This document shows positions 34,873 through 44,041 of a stretch of 64,000 nucleotides of DNA, one piece after another. Each line of letters starts with the position of its first letter. The stretch's first letter is position 1. Position numbers and translations under genes: made by a program. Source of the stretch: Antiquaquibacter metalliresistens (lineage in GTDB: Bacteria > Actinomycetota > Actinomycetes > Actinomycetales > Microbacteriaceae); contig NZ_JARGEM010000001.1 in NCBI RefSeq assembly GCF_029211225.1, positions 124,001 through 188,000 of the forward strand. Direction: 5' to 3'. The notes beneath the pieces are model-generated. The model saw only the letters and a program-made list of their open reading frames with translations, ran no database searches and was not told where the DNA came from.

Positions 34873-36338
34873 ACCCGGTCGTGGGCTATCTCGCGATCGC
34901 CGGCGTCACCGTGGTCACCGCCGCGATCGGCTTCTTCGGGTTGCGGTTCTCGCGCACCACGAGCGACTTCTACGTCGCCTCCCGTCAGGTGCGACCGTGG
35001 TGGAACGCCTCCGCGATCGGAGGCGAGTACCTCTCGGCGGCGAGCTTTCTCGGCATCGCGGGGCTCATCCTGTTGCAGGGCAAAGACGCGTTCTGGTTTC
35101 CGATCGGCTACACCGCCGGCTACCTCATGCTGCTGCTGTTCGTGGCCGCTCCGTTGCGTCGATCCGGCGCCTACACGATCCCGGACTTCACGCAGGCTCG
35201 CCTCGAGTCCCGCGCGGTGCGCCGCATCACCAGCGCGCTCGTCATCATCATCGGCTGGTTCTACATCGTGCCGCAGCTGCAGGGCGCGGCACTCACCGTC
35301 GGCATCACCACCGGCCTGCCGCCGTGGATCGGCTCCATCGCGATCGCGGTGATCGTCGGCGTGATCGTGGCGGCGGGCGGTATGCGCTCCATCACCTTCG
35401 TGCAGGCCTTCCAGTTCTGGCTCAAGCTGACGGCGCTGGCGGTGCCCGCGGTCTTCCTGCTGATCGTCGTGCGCGATCCCGCGATCGGCCGCCTCGACCC
35501 GTCGATCGCCTTCGCGGCCGCCCCCGTCGTCCACGGCGACGCGTACAGGGTGATCTCCCTGGCGGTGGCACTGCTGCTGGGCACGATGGGACTGCCGCAC
35601 GTGCTGGTGCGGTTCTACACGAATCCGGATGGCGCTGCCGCCCGCCGCACGACTCTCATCGTGCTCGGCCTGCTGTCAGTGTTCTACCTGTTCCCGACGG
35701 TCTTCGGACTCCTCGGCCGGGTGTTCGCCCCCGAGCTCGCCGCCGAGGGCGCCGCCGACGCCCTCGTGCTGCTGCTGCCCGGCATGCTCGTGCCCGGCCC
35801 GCTCGGCGATGCCCTCACCGCGCTGGTGATCGCCGGGGCGTTCGGGGCGTTCCTGTCCACCTCGTCCGGCCTGGTCGTCTCGCTCGCGGGGGTGATCAGT
35901 CAGGATCTGTTCGGGGGGAGCGTGCGCGGGTTCCGGATTGCGGCGGTGGCGTCATCCCTCGTCCCGCTGGCGGTGGCCCTGACGACGGCCAGCGGCGGCC
36001 TCGCCGGCAGCGTCGGGCTCGTGTTCGCCTTCACGGCGTCCACCCTGTGCCCGGTGCTGCTGCTCGGCATCTGGTGGCGCGGGCTGACCGCGCGCGGCGC
36101 GATCGCCGGCATGCTCACCGGGGCGGTGGCGTGCGGCGCGGCGATCCTCGTCGGTCAGTTCGTCGGGGGCGAGCCGATCTGGTTGCGCGGCATGCTGCAA
36201 CAGCCCGCTGCCTGGACGGTGCCGCTGGCCTTCGCCGTCACCGTGCTGGCGTCACGTCTCGATCGGCGGGGTGCACCGCGCAACGCGGCGCGGTTCCTCA
36301 CCCGGCTCCACACGCCGGAGCGCTCACTGACCGGCTGA
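34869..36338 (+). CDS. Sodium/solute symporter, second paralogue
   Basis: A 489-residue permease of the same family as the ActP-type protein at 30437. Shared blocks are ASAIGGEYLSAASFLGIAGLIL, PDFTQARLESRAVRR and GTMGLPHVLVRFYTNPDGAAARR. It is about 45 residues shorter than the first. The two probably carry related monocarboxylates with different affinity or preference. ATGA overlap with its small partner; the end overlaps a convergent acetyltransferase gene by 15 bases. Confidence 0.88.
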   Translation: MNPVVGYLAIAGVTVVTAAIGFFGLRFSRTTSDFYVASRQVRPWWNASAIGGEYLSAASFLGIAGLILLQGKDAFWFPIGYTAGYLMLLLFVAAPLRRSGAYTIPDFTQARLESRAVRRITSALVIIIGWFYIVPQLQGAALTVGITTGLPPWIGSIAIAVIVGVIVAAGGMRSITFVQAFQFWLKLTALAVPAVFLLIVVRDPAIGRLDPSIAFAAAPVVHGDAYRVISLAVALLLGTMGLPHVLVRFYTNPDGAAARRTTLIVLGLLSVFYLFPTVFGLLGRVFAPELAAEGAADALVLLLPGMLVPGPLGDALTALVIAGAFGAFLSTSSGLVVSLAGVISQDLFGGSVRGFRIAAVASSLVPLAVALTTASGGLAGSVGLVFAFTASTLCPVLLLGIWWRGLTARGAIAGMLTGAVACGAAILVGQFVGGEPIWLRGMLQQPAAWTVPLAFAVTVLASRLDRRGAPRNAARFLTRLHTPERSLTG

Positions 36339-36926
36339 GACGAGCCGCGAGCGCAGTCGCTCGCGCACCTCGGGCCACTCCTCGGCCAGGATCGAGTACA
36401 CCGCGGAGTCCCGCCACGTGCCATCGGGTCGGGGCATGTCGCGTCGCACGACGCCCTCGAACGTGGCCCCCAGCTTCAGGATGGCTGCCCGCGACCGCGC
36501 GTTCACCGCGTCGGCCTGGAGCTTCACGCGACCGAAGCCGTGCGCGAACGCCTCCTCGAGCAGCAGCAGCTTCGCCTCGGGGTTGACGAAGGTGCCCCAG
36601 ACGCGTGGCGCGTACGCCGTCCACCCCAGGTGGGCGTGCTCGCGCCGTTCGTCGAAATCGCTGAGCGTGGAGGTGCCGACCAGGTCGCCACTCGCGAGCC
36701 GCACACCGTAGACGTTGCCGTCGCGCCAGGGGTAGTACGAGCGACCGAACTCCACGAAGCCGGCCTCGGTGTCCCGAAACCCGGTCGGGCCCCCGCCGTA
36801 CCCCGCGGCGAAGACCTCCGGCACGCCGATCGCCGCGAACAACTCGGGCAGGTCGTCGACCGTCAGCGGTTCGAGACGGATGCCGCGTCCCTCGAGCACG
36901 CGCCGCGGCGGAATGGTGGCTGACAC
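36324..36926 (-). CDS. RimJ/RimL-type GNAT acetyltransferase
   Basis: A 200-residue protein of the ribosomal-protein or small-molecule acetyltransferase type: RGIRLEPLTVDDLPELFAA opening, AHLGWTAYAPRVWGTFVNPEAKLLLLEEAFAHGFGRVKLQADAVNARSRAAILKLGATFEGVVRRDM as the acetyl-CoA core. GTG start; the preceding GAGACT at seven bases is a weaker version of the leaderless signal. Confidence 0.85.
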   Translation of the reverse strand: MSATIPPRRVLEGRGIRLEPLTVDDLPELFAAIGVPEVFAAGYGGGPTGFRDTEAGFVEFGRSYYPWRDGNVYGVRLASGDLVGTSTLSDFDERREHAHLGWTAYAPRVWGTFVNPEAKLLLLEEAFAHGFGRVKLQADAVNARSRAAILKLGATFEGVVRRDMPRPDGTWRDSAVYSILAEEWPEVRERLRSRLVSAGQ

Positions 36927-36940
36927 GGCATCCAGTCTCC

Positions 36941-36946
36941 TACAGT
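36941..36946 (+). promoter_or_regulatory. -10 hexamer TACAGT of a leaderless promoter
   Basis: TACAGT, six bases, then GTG at 36953; it excludes the GTG at 36947 as the start. Confidence 0.5.
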
Positions 36947-36952
36947 GTGGTC

Positions 36953-37600
36953 GTGACCTACTCAGCTGACGCGAAGGCCGGATGGCGGGACTCCCCGCTG
37001 GTGCGCATCCTCGGTTCCGCGATCGGGTGGTTCGGCTTCGCGCTCTGCTTCACGCTGTTGTTCCAGGTCTCGCTCACCGTCATGGCCCTCGGCGGATTCT
37101 GCGCCAGCGGCGGCGCCTACGAGATCGCGGTCGAGTGCCCGGCGGCCGTCGCCGGCTTCGCCCCCCTCAGCATCCTCGGCGGACTCGCCGCGGTCGGGAT
37201 CGCACTGTGGCTCTCACAGGGATTCGGCACGCCGCTGCTCTCCCTGGCCTGGCCGATCCTGTTCGTCGGGCTTGGCGCTGCATTTCTCATGAGCTTCGTG
37301 ACCTACGGCGATCCGACGGGCCTGTTCATCGGCATCCTGTTCGTGATCATGGGGCTGGTACCGCTCGTGCTCGAGCTGCGCGCGAGTCCGCGCCGGGTGA
37401 TCCTCGGGCGTCGCACTGCCGACGGTCGCGAGTTCATCGAAGAGGGCGCCGGCCGGTCGATACTGGCCATGCGCGGGCCGAACTCCGATGGCACGGTGCG
37501 ACCGAACGCCGGCCACTGGCTGCTCCCGATCGCTGTGACGGCGATCGCTGCGACGCTCGGCTGCATCACCGGGCTCGCCTGGTTCGCCAGCGTGACCTGA
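36953..37600 (+). CDS. Five-pass membrane protein of unknown function
   Basis: A 215-residue protein starting VTYSADAKAGWRD with about five hydrophobic segments and a polar region (about 140-178) before the last helix. FCASGGAYEIAVECP may be an extracytoplasmic loop with two Cys that could form a disulphide. No family recognised. It is a single-gene unit between divergent acetyltransferase and convergent purA. Confidence 0.65.
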   Translation: MTYSADAKAGWRDSPLVRILGSAIGWFGFALCFTLLFQVSLTVMALGGFCASGGAYEIAVECPAAVAGFAPLSILGGLAAVGIALWLSQGFGTPLLSLAWPILFVGLGAAFLMSFVTYGDPTGLFIGILFVIMGLVPLVLELRASPRRVILGRRTADGREFIEEGAGRSILAMRGPNSDGTVRPNAGHWLLPIAVTAIAATLGCITGLAWFASVT

Positions 37601-37606
37601 CCCCGG

Positions 37607-38893
<1,287 letters not shown>

Positions 38894-38908
38894 GGATTTT
38901 CCTCCTCA

Positions 38909-38929
38909 GACGGGCGAGCGAAGCCCGTC
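38909..38929 (-). promoter_or_regulatory. Hairpin in the purA leader next to the ribosome binding site
   Basis: GACGGGC at 38909-38915 pairs exactly with GCCCGTC at 38923-38929 over a seven-base loop. On the message it ends two or three bases before the GAGGAGG ribosome binding site, so it could affect translation. A TAGACT at 38974-38979 is the likely -10, giving a leader of about 75 bases. Confidence 0.4.
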
Positions 38930-39014
38930 GTTCCGGCGCGTGCGATGGCCGTGCGGTTTGGGGATTACACCACAGTCTATCGATGCCGGCGTGCGCAGCC
39001 GAAGGAAGAAGCGG

Positions 39015-40490
39015 TCAGGCGCGGCGCCGGTGAACCACGAGCCCGCCGGCGACGAGCAGCACGAGACCGAGTGCGAGCACCGGGGCGGCGTCGAGGCCGG
39101 TCGCCGCGAGCGCGGGCTTCGCGGCGACGGTGACGTCGAGGCCGCGAGCGAACATGTCGGTGGCACCATTGGCGTCGTTCGAGGTCAGGTCGTCGGCATC
39201 CGAGGCGAAGGCTGCGATCGACCCGTCGCCCGACAAACTTGCCCCGTACGATCGATCGCTCCCCCCGCCGGTGCCGGCGAGGTTCATGGACACCAGGGTC
39301 GTCGTACCCGCCGCGAGCGAACGAACATAGATGTCGCCATTGCCCGTGACCGGGTCTGCGACGAGGTCGGTTCCCTCCGATTCGAAGGCGACGAACCTGC
39401 CGTCGCCCGAGATGGATGGGGACTCCGAGGCGCCCGCGGTACCGCCGCCGCTCGTGCGGGGCACGCTCACGACCGTCAGCGAGTCGTCGACGAGCGAGCG
39501 CACAAAGACGTCCTCGACGCCATTCGTGTCATTCGGATACATCTGATCGGACGTCGACGAGAACGCGACGAGCGAGCCGTCGGAGGAGATCGACGGGGAG
39601 AACGCGTTGGGACCGCTGCCCCCGTGACGGTCATGGCTGACCCCGAGGGTCTCGCCGGTCGTCAGGTCCCTGCGGTAGATCTGGGACCCGGTGCTGCCCG
39701 AGGGGAAGATGCTCTGGTCCAGTGAGTCGTACGCCACATACCGGCCGTCGAACGAAAGGGAGGCCGGCGCGGAGCCGGAGCTTGCCGTCATCTGATCCAG
39801 CGTGGTGCGAAGGCTCACGAGCGCGGTGACCGGAATCGCGGCGGAGACGGTGCGGAAGAAGACATCCATCACACCGTTGGTGTCCGTCGCGACCAGGTCG
39901 GAGGCATCCGAGGTGAACGTGACGATCGAGCCATCCCCAGAAATCGCGGGGTTGGAGGAATAGCTGTCACCGCCCGCCGTGCCCACGGCGTTGACGCTCA
40001 CGAGCGTCGTGACGCAGAGGTCCATGTCGCGCAGGAAGACATCGTCGTCTGTGCTCGTGTCGAGCGGGTCGATGTCGGTGGCCGTCGAGGTGAACACGAC
40101 GTATCGACCATCCGCCGACACCGCGGCGCCGCCCGATCCTGCGTTCGCCTGCTGAAGACCCGTGGCGTCGAAGCTGACGAGCACCGTCACGCCGGTGAGC
40201 AGGTCGCGACGGAAGACGTCGTACTGCCCGCCCGTTGCCGCAGGCACGGTCACGAGGTCCTGCGCCGTCGAGGCGAAGACCACGTAGCGACCGTTCGCCG
40301 AGACCTGCCCGCTGCTGACGAATTGCCCCGAACTCGCGCCGCCGGTGTTGACGCTGACCAGCTGCGTCTCACCGACGATCGGAGTCGCGGCGAGGGCCGG
40401 GGCGACGGAGACCAAGCTCGCCGTGGTGGCGAAGGCGGCAATCGCAAGCAAGCGCGACCGGATTGCGGACATTGGGAACCGTTCTGTCAT
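39015..40490 (-). CDS. Secreted beta-propeller surface protein with LAATG sorting signal
   Basis: A 491-residue protein. After a signal peptide ending PALAA (about residue 35), six or seven TolB/WD40-like repeats follow, each with the pattern S-x-DGRYVAF-S-x-A-x-DL, D-T-N-G-x-x-DVFVR-D and TTLVSV. LAATG at 461-465, a hydrophobic helix and RRRA form a sortase E-type anchor. Role unknown; such propellers bind ligands or partner proteins at the cell surface. Met7 at 40472 is an alternative start. Confidence 0.82.
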   Translation of the reverse strand: MTERFPMSAIRSRLLAIAAFATTASLVSVAPALAATPIVGETQLVSVNTGGASSGQFVSSGQVSANGRYVVFASTAQDLVTVPAATGGQYDVFRRDLLTGVTVLVSFDATGLQQANAGSGGAAVSADGRYVVFTSTATDIDPLDTSTDDDVFLRDMDLCVTTLVSVNAVGTAGGDSYSSNPAISGDGSIVTFTSDASDLVATDTNGVMDVFFRTVSAAIPVTALVSLRTTLDQMTASSGSAPASLSFDGRYVAYDSLDQSIFPSGSTGSQIYRRDLTTGETLGVSHDRHGGSGPNAFSPSISSDGSLVAFSSTSDQMYPNDTNGVEDVFVRSLVDDSLTVVSVPRTSGGGTAGASESPSISGDGRFVAFESEGTDLVADPVTGNGDIYVRSLAAGTTTLVSMNLAGTGGGSDRSYGASLSGDGSIAAFASDADDLTSNDANGATDMFARGLDVTVAAKPALAATGLDAAPVLALGLVLLVAGGLVVHRRRA

Positions 40491-40521
40491 CGAGAGGGAT
40501 ACCTCGCGACCCTATCGCAGT

Positions 40522-40536
40522 TGTGCCAGCGGCACA
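40522..40536 (-). terminator. Short hairpin downstream of the RNA methyltransferase gene
   Basis: TGTGCC and GGCACA form a six-base stem with a three-base loop, 12 bases after the methyltransferase stop and upstream of the propeller gene. No T-run is present, so termination is tentative. Confidence 0.35.
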
Positions 40537-40547
40537 CAGTGCTGCGC

Positions 40548-41162
40548 TCAGAACCTCACGTGCTGGACGATCCAGGTGTGCATCGTCACGGCGGCCGCGG
40601 CCGCGGCGTTGATGCTGCGGGTCGAACCGAACTGGCTGATCTCGACCACGACATCCGCTGCCTCGATCGCCTCCGTGGAGAGGCCCGGTCCCTCCTGACC
40701 GAACAACAGCACACAGCGCTGCGGTAGCGCGAAGGTCTCGAGAATCACCGAACCGGGCACGTTGTCGATCGCAACGATCGGCAGACCCTCGGCATTCGCC
40801 CACGCGGCGAGCGCCGCGACATCCTCGTGGTACTGCACGTGCTGGTAGCGATCGGTGACCATCGCGCCGCGCTTGTTCCACCGCCGCCGCCCGACGATGT
40901 GCACGGTGTGGGCGAGGAACGCGTTCGCGCTGCGCACGATCGAGCCGATGTTGAGGTCGTGCTGCCAGTTCTCAATCGCGACGTGGAACGGGTGCCGGCG
41001 CGCATCGAGGTCGGCGACGATCGCCGCCATGCTCCAGTACCGGTACTCGTCGACGACGTTGCGGGTGTCGCCGTGCTCCAGCAGTTCCGGGTCGTAGCGC
41101 TCGTCCGTGGGGTGGGGACCGGACCAGGGGCCGACGCCGTGTACGGGGGCGACGTCATCCAT
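40548..41162 (-). CDS. SpoU/TrmH-family RNA 2'-O-methyltransferase
   Basis: A 204-residue SPOUT methyltransferase. The three family motifs are IENWQHDLNIGSIVRSANAF (motif 1), CVLLFGQEGPGLSTEAIE (motif 2) and QFGSTRSINAAAAAAVTMH (motif 3), which form the knotted SAM site. Target tRNA or rRNA is unknown. The leaderless TACCCT-N6-ATG start at 41162 is preferred to the open frame reaching 41297. Confidence 0.88.
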   Translation of the reverse strand: MDDVAPVHGVGPWSGPHPTDERYDPELLEHGDTRNVVDEYRYWSMAAIVADLDARRHPFHVAIENWQHDLNIGSIVRSANAFLAHTVHIVGRRRWNKRGAMVTDRYQHVQYHEDVAALAAWANAEGLPIVAIDNVPGSVILETFALPQRCVLLFGQEGPGLSTEAIEAADVVVEISQFGSTRSINAAAAAAVTMHTWIVQHVRF

Positions 41163-41168
41163 GCTCCG

Positions 41169-41174
41169 AGGGTA
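41169..41174 (-). promoter_or_regulatory. -10 hexamer TACCCT of the RNA methyltransferase gene
   Basis: TACCCT, six bases, ATG at 41160-41162. Confidence 0.55.
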
Positions 41175-41287
41175 GTCGCGGGACCTTTGGCCTTCCAGCG
41201 GCGCGAGCGCAAGCGTAACTTCGGCCAGAGGATCGCGGTCGATCACCCAGGTGGCACCCGACGCGAGCGAAGCGAAAGGCAACGGCA

Positions 41288-42343
41288 ATGAAGGCACTCG
41301 TCTATAAGGGTCCCGGTGAGAAGTCCTGGGAGGACGTTCCCAACCCGACCATCCAGCACCCGACCGACATCATCGTCAAGATGGACGCGACGACGATCTG
41401 CGGTACCGACCTGCACATCCTCAAAGGCGATGTGCCGGCGGTGACACCCGGTCGCATCCTCGGTCACGAGGGCGTCGGCACGATCACCGAGATCGGTGCT
41501 GCCGTCACCACCCTCAAGGTCGGCGACCAGGTGATCCTGTCGTGCGTCTCGGCATGCGGCAAGTGCTCGTACTGCAAGCTGGGCGTGTTCTCGCACTGCC
41601 TCGGCGAGGAGGGGGCCTCCGGCATCGGCTGGATCTTCGGGCACCTCATCGATGGCACCCAGGCCGAGTACGTGCGCGTGCCGTACGCAGAGACCTCGGT
41701 GTACCCACTGCCGAAGGGTGTCACGCCCGAACTCGGTTGCGTGCTCTCCGATATCCTGCCGACCGGTCACGAGATCGGTGTGCAATACGGGGCGATCAAG
41801 GCGGGGGATGTCGTGGCCGTCGTCGGCGCCGGCCCGGTCGGTCTCGCTGCGATCGCGACCGCGGGCCTGTACGGACCGTCGCGCATCATCTCCATCGACC
41901 TCGACGCGAACCGCACCGAGGCGGCGAAGAGGTTCGGCGCCACCGACGCCGTCGTCGGGAGCGACAAGGACTGGAAGCAGCAAGTGCTCGCACTCACCGA
42001 CGGTCTGGGCGTGGATGTCGCGATCGAGGCGGTCGGGGTGCCCACGACCTTCCAGATGTGCGTCGACATCGTGCGTCCCGCCGGACATGTGGCGAACGTC
42101 GGCGTGCACGGCAAGCCCGTCGAGCTCGCACTGCAAGACCTCTGGATCTCGAACATCACCCTGACCATGGGTCTCGTGAACACGAACACCCTCGGCACCC
42201 TGCTGAAGATGGTCGCGCAAGACAAGCTGCCGGCGAGCGAGTTCATCAGCCACCGGTTCGCACTCGCGGACATCATGGAGGCGTACGACGTGTTCGGGCG
42301 GGCCGCGGAGACGAAGGCGCTCAAGGTCATCCTCAACGCGTGA
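41288..42343 (+). CDS. Zinc-dependent alcohol dehydrogenase
   Basis: A 351-residue medium-chain dehydrogenase. Catalytic zinc ligands are Cys38 in CGTDLH and His60-Glu61 in GHE; the structural zinc site is Cys90, Cys93, Cys96 and Cys104. The NAD(P) fold has VVGAGPVGLAAIATA. The sequence around TTICGTDLHILKGDVP resembles secondary alcohol or formaldehyde-type dehydrogenases. GAAAGG seven bases before the ATG; single-gene unit. Confidence 0.92.
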   Translation: MKALVYKGPGEKSWEDVPNPTIQHPTDIIVKMDATTICGTDLHILKGDVPAVTPGRILGHEGVGTITEIGAAVTTLKVGDQVILSCVSACGKCSYCKLGVFSHCLGEEGASGIGWIFGHLIDGTQAEYVRVPYAETSVYPLPKGVTPELGCVLSDILPTGHEIGVQYGAIKAGDVVAVVGAGPVGLAAIATAGLYGPSRIISIDLDANRTEAAKRFGATDAVVGSDKDWKQQVLALTDGLGVDVAIEAVGVPTTFQMCVDIVRPAGHVANVGVHGKPVELALQDLWISNITLTMGLVNTNTLGTLLKMVAQDKLPASEFISHRFALADIMEAYDVFGRAAETKALKVILNA

Positions 42344-42377
42344 CGAGGTGAGGCGATCGGGTGCGGTCGGCCCCTGT

Positions 42378-42383
42378 TAACCT
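42378..42383 (+). promoter_or_regulatory. -10 hexamer TAACCT of the DNA methyltransferase gene
   Basis: TAACCT, six bases, ATG at 42390. Confidence 0.55.
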
Positions 42384-42389
42384 CGGCAC

Positions 42390-43244
42390 ATGCCCTGGAC
42401 GCCGGACGGACCCGATCTCGTCATCCGCGGTGACAACCTCACGGTCACCGCGGGGTTCCCCGACGCCTCATTCCGCCTCATCTACCTCGACCCGCCGTTC
42501 AACACGGGTCGCACGCAGTCCCGTCGCACGATCACCACGAAGCGCAGTCCGACGGGTGGTCGCGTCGGCTTCCAGGGCCAGACCTACGAGACCGTCAAGG
42601 GCGCGCTCACCCGATACGACGACCGCTTCGCCGACTACTGGGCCTTCCTTGAGCCGAGACTCCAGGAGGCGTGGCGGCTGCTGGACGAACGCGGCACGCT
42701 CTACCTGCACCTTGACTATCGCGAGGTGCACTACGCGAAGGTCGCGCTCGACGCGCTGTTCGGCCGCGACTCGTTCCTCAACGAGATCATCTGGGCCTAC
42801 GACTTCGGCGCCAGAGCCACCAAGCGCTGGCCCGCCAAGCACGACACGATCCTCGTGTACGTAAAGAACCCGAAGCGCTACTACTTCGACAATCTCGCCG
42901 TCGATCGCGAGCCCTACATGGCGCCCGGCCTCGTCACACCCGAGAAGGCGGCGTTGGGCAAGCTCCCGACCGACGTCTGGTGGCACACCATCGTCTCGCC
43001 GACGGGGCGGGAGAAGACGGGGTATGCGACCCAGAAGCCGGCGGGGATCCTGCGCCGGATCATCCAGGCCTCGAGCGCCCCCGGCGACTGGGTGCTGGAC
43101 TTCTTCGCCGGCAGCGGCACCACCGGCGCGGTCGCCGCCGAGCTGCAGCGCCGCTTCGTGCTCGTCGACGAGAGCCCGGACGCGGTGGCCGTGATGCGTG
43201 ACCGCCTCCCGCTCGACACGGCCTTCGCTAGCATCGACGCATGA
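42390..43244 (+). CDS. Orphan beta-class DNA (N6-adenine or N4-cytosine) methyltransferase
   Basis: A 284-residue enzyme. The catalytic motif IV DPPF (residues 34-37, in YLDPPFNTG) comes before the SAM motif FFAGSGTTG (238-246), the beta-class order, with the recognition region between. RWPAKHDTILVYVK and GYATQKPAGILRRIIQASSAPGDWVLD are shared with site-specific methyltransferases. No restriction endonuclease, specificity or Res gene is nearby, so it is probably a solitary methylase with a regulatory or housekeeping role. Its end overlaps the HAD gene (ATGA). Confidence 0.88.
   Translation: MPWTPDGPDLVIRGDNLTVTAGFPDASFRLIYLDPPFNTGRTQSRRTITTKRSPTGGRVGFQGQTYETVKGALTRYDDRFADYWAFLEPRLQEAWRLLDERGTLYLHLDYREVHYAKVALDALFGRDSFLNEIIWAYDFGARATKRWPAKHDTILVYVKNPKRYYFDNLAVDREPYMAPGLVTPEKAALGKLPTDVWWHTIVSPTGREKTGYATQKPAGILRRIIQASSAPGDWVLDFFAGSGTTGAVAAELQRRFVLVDESPDAVAVMRDRLPLDTAFASIDA
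43229..43234 (+). promoter_or_regulatory. Internal -10 hexamer TAGCAT for the HAD phosphatase gene
   Basis: TAGCAT inside the last codons of the methyltransferase, six bases before the HAD ATG at 43241. The HAD gene could thus have its own leaderless message as well as read-through. Confidence 0.4.
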
Positions 43245-44041
43245 GCTCACGCAGCGACATCGAGTGCTGGCTGACCGACATGGACGGCGTGCTCGTGCAC
43301 GAGAACCAGCCGATCCCGGGCGCGCCGGAGCTGCTGCAGCAGTGGCGCGACGAGGGCCGGCCCTTCCTGGTGCTGACGAACAACTCGATCTTCACGCCGC
43401 GCGACCTCAGCGCCCGGTTGCGCGCCTCCGGGCTCATCGTGCCGGAGGAGTCGCTGTGGACCTCGGCATTGGCGACCGCGGACTTCCTGCACTCCCAAAT
43501 CCCCGGGGGCAGCGCCTTCGTCATCGGCGAGGCCGGCATCACGACGGCCCTGCACGAGGTCGGCTTCGTGATGACCGAGTCCGACCCCGACTACGTGGTG
43601 ATCGGCGAGACCCGCAACTACTCGTTCGAGGCGATCACGAAGGCGATCCGCCTGATCGGCTCCGGCAGTCGCTTCATCGCGACGAATCCGGATGCCACGG
43701 GCCCGAGCACCGAGGGGCCGATGCCCGCGACCGGCGCCGTCGCCGCGCTGATCACGAAGGCCACCGGCAAGGAGCCCTACGTCGTCGGCAAGCCGAACCC
43801 GATGATGTTCCGCTCGGCGATGAACAGGATCGGTGCGCACAGCGAGAACACCGGCATGATCGGCGACCGCATGGACACCGACATCGTCGCGGGCATCGAG
43901 GCCGGGCTGCACACCATCCTCGTGCTGACCGGCATCAGCGACCGCGCCGAGATCGAGCGCTACCCGTTCCGTCCGGACGAGGTGATCGACAGCGTGGCCG
44001 ACCTGCTCGCGCCCGGACCCATCGAGTCCGAAGCGTTCTAA
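43241..44041 (+). CDS. HAD-IIA (NagD-like) phosphatase
   Basis: A 266-residue HAD phosphatase: nucleophile motif CWLTDMDGVLVHEN, motif II LVLTNNS, GKPNPMMF with the motif III Lys, and IGDRMDTDIVAGIEAGL as motif IV. The cap between motifs II and III is the large NagD type. Substrates of the family are nucleotide or sugar phosphates. The ATG overlaps the methyltransferase stop; the end overlaps the convergent septum-formation-type gene by four bases. Confidence 0.9.
   Translation: MSSRSDIECWLTDMDGVLVHENQPIPGAPELLQQWRDEGRPFLVLTNNSIFTPRDLSARLRASGLIVPEESLWTSALATADFLHSQIPGGSAFVIGEAGITTALHEVGFVMTESDPDYVVIGETRNYSFEAITKAIRLIGSGSRFIATNPDATGPSTEGPMPATGAVAALITKATGKEPYVVGKPNPMMFRSAMNRIGAHSENTGMIGDRMDTDIVAGIEAGLHTILVLTGISDRAEIERYPFRPDEVIDSVADLLAPGPIESEAF

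Noticed and set aside
42390-43244. Restriction-modification system
   Set aside because: Neighbouring genes are an alcohol dehydrogenase and a HAD phosphatase; no endonuclease, Res or specificity subunit is present.
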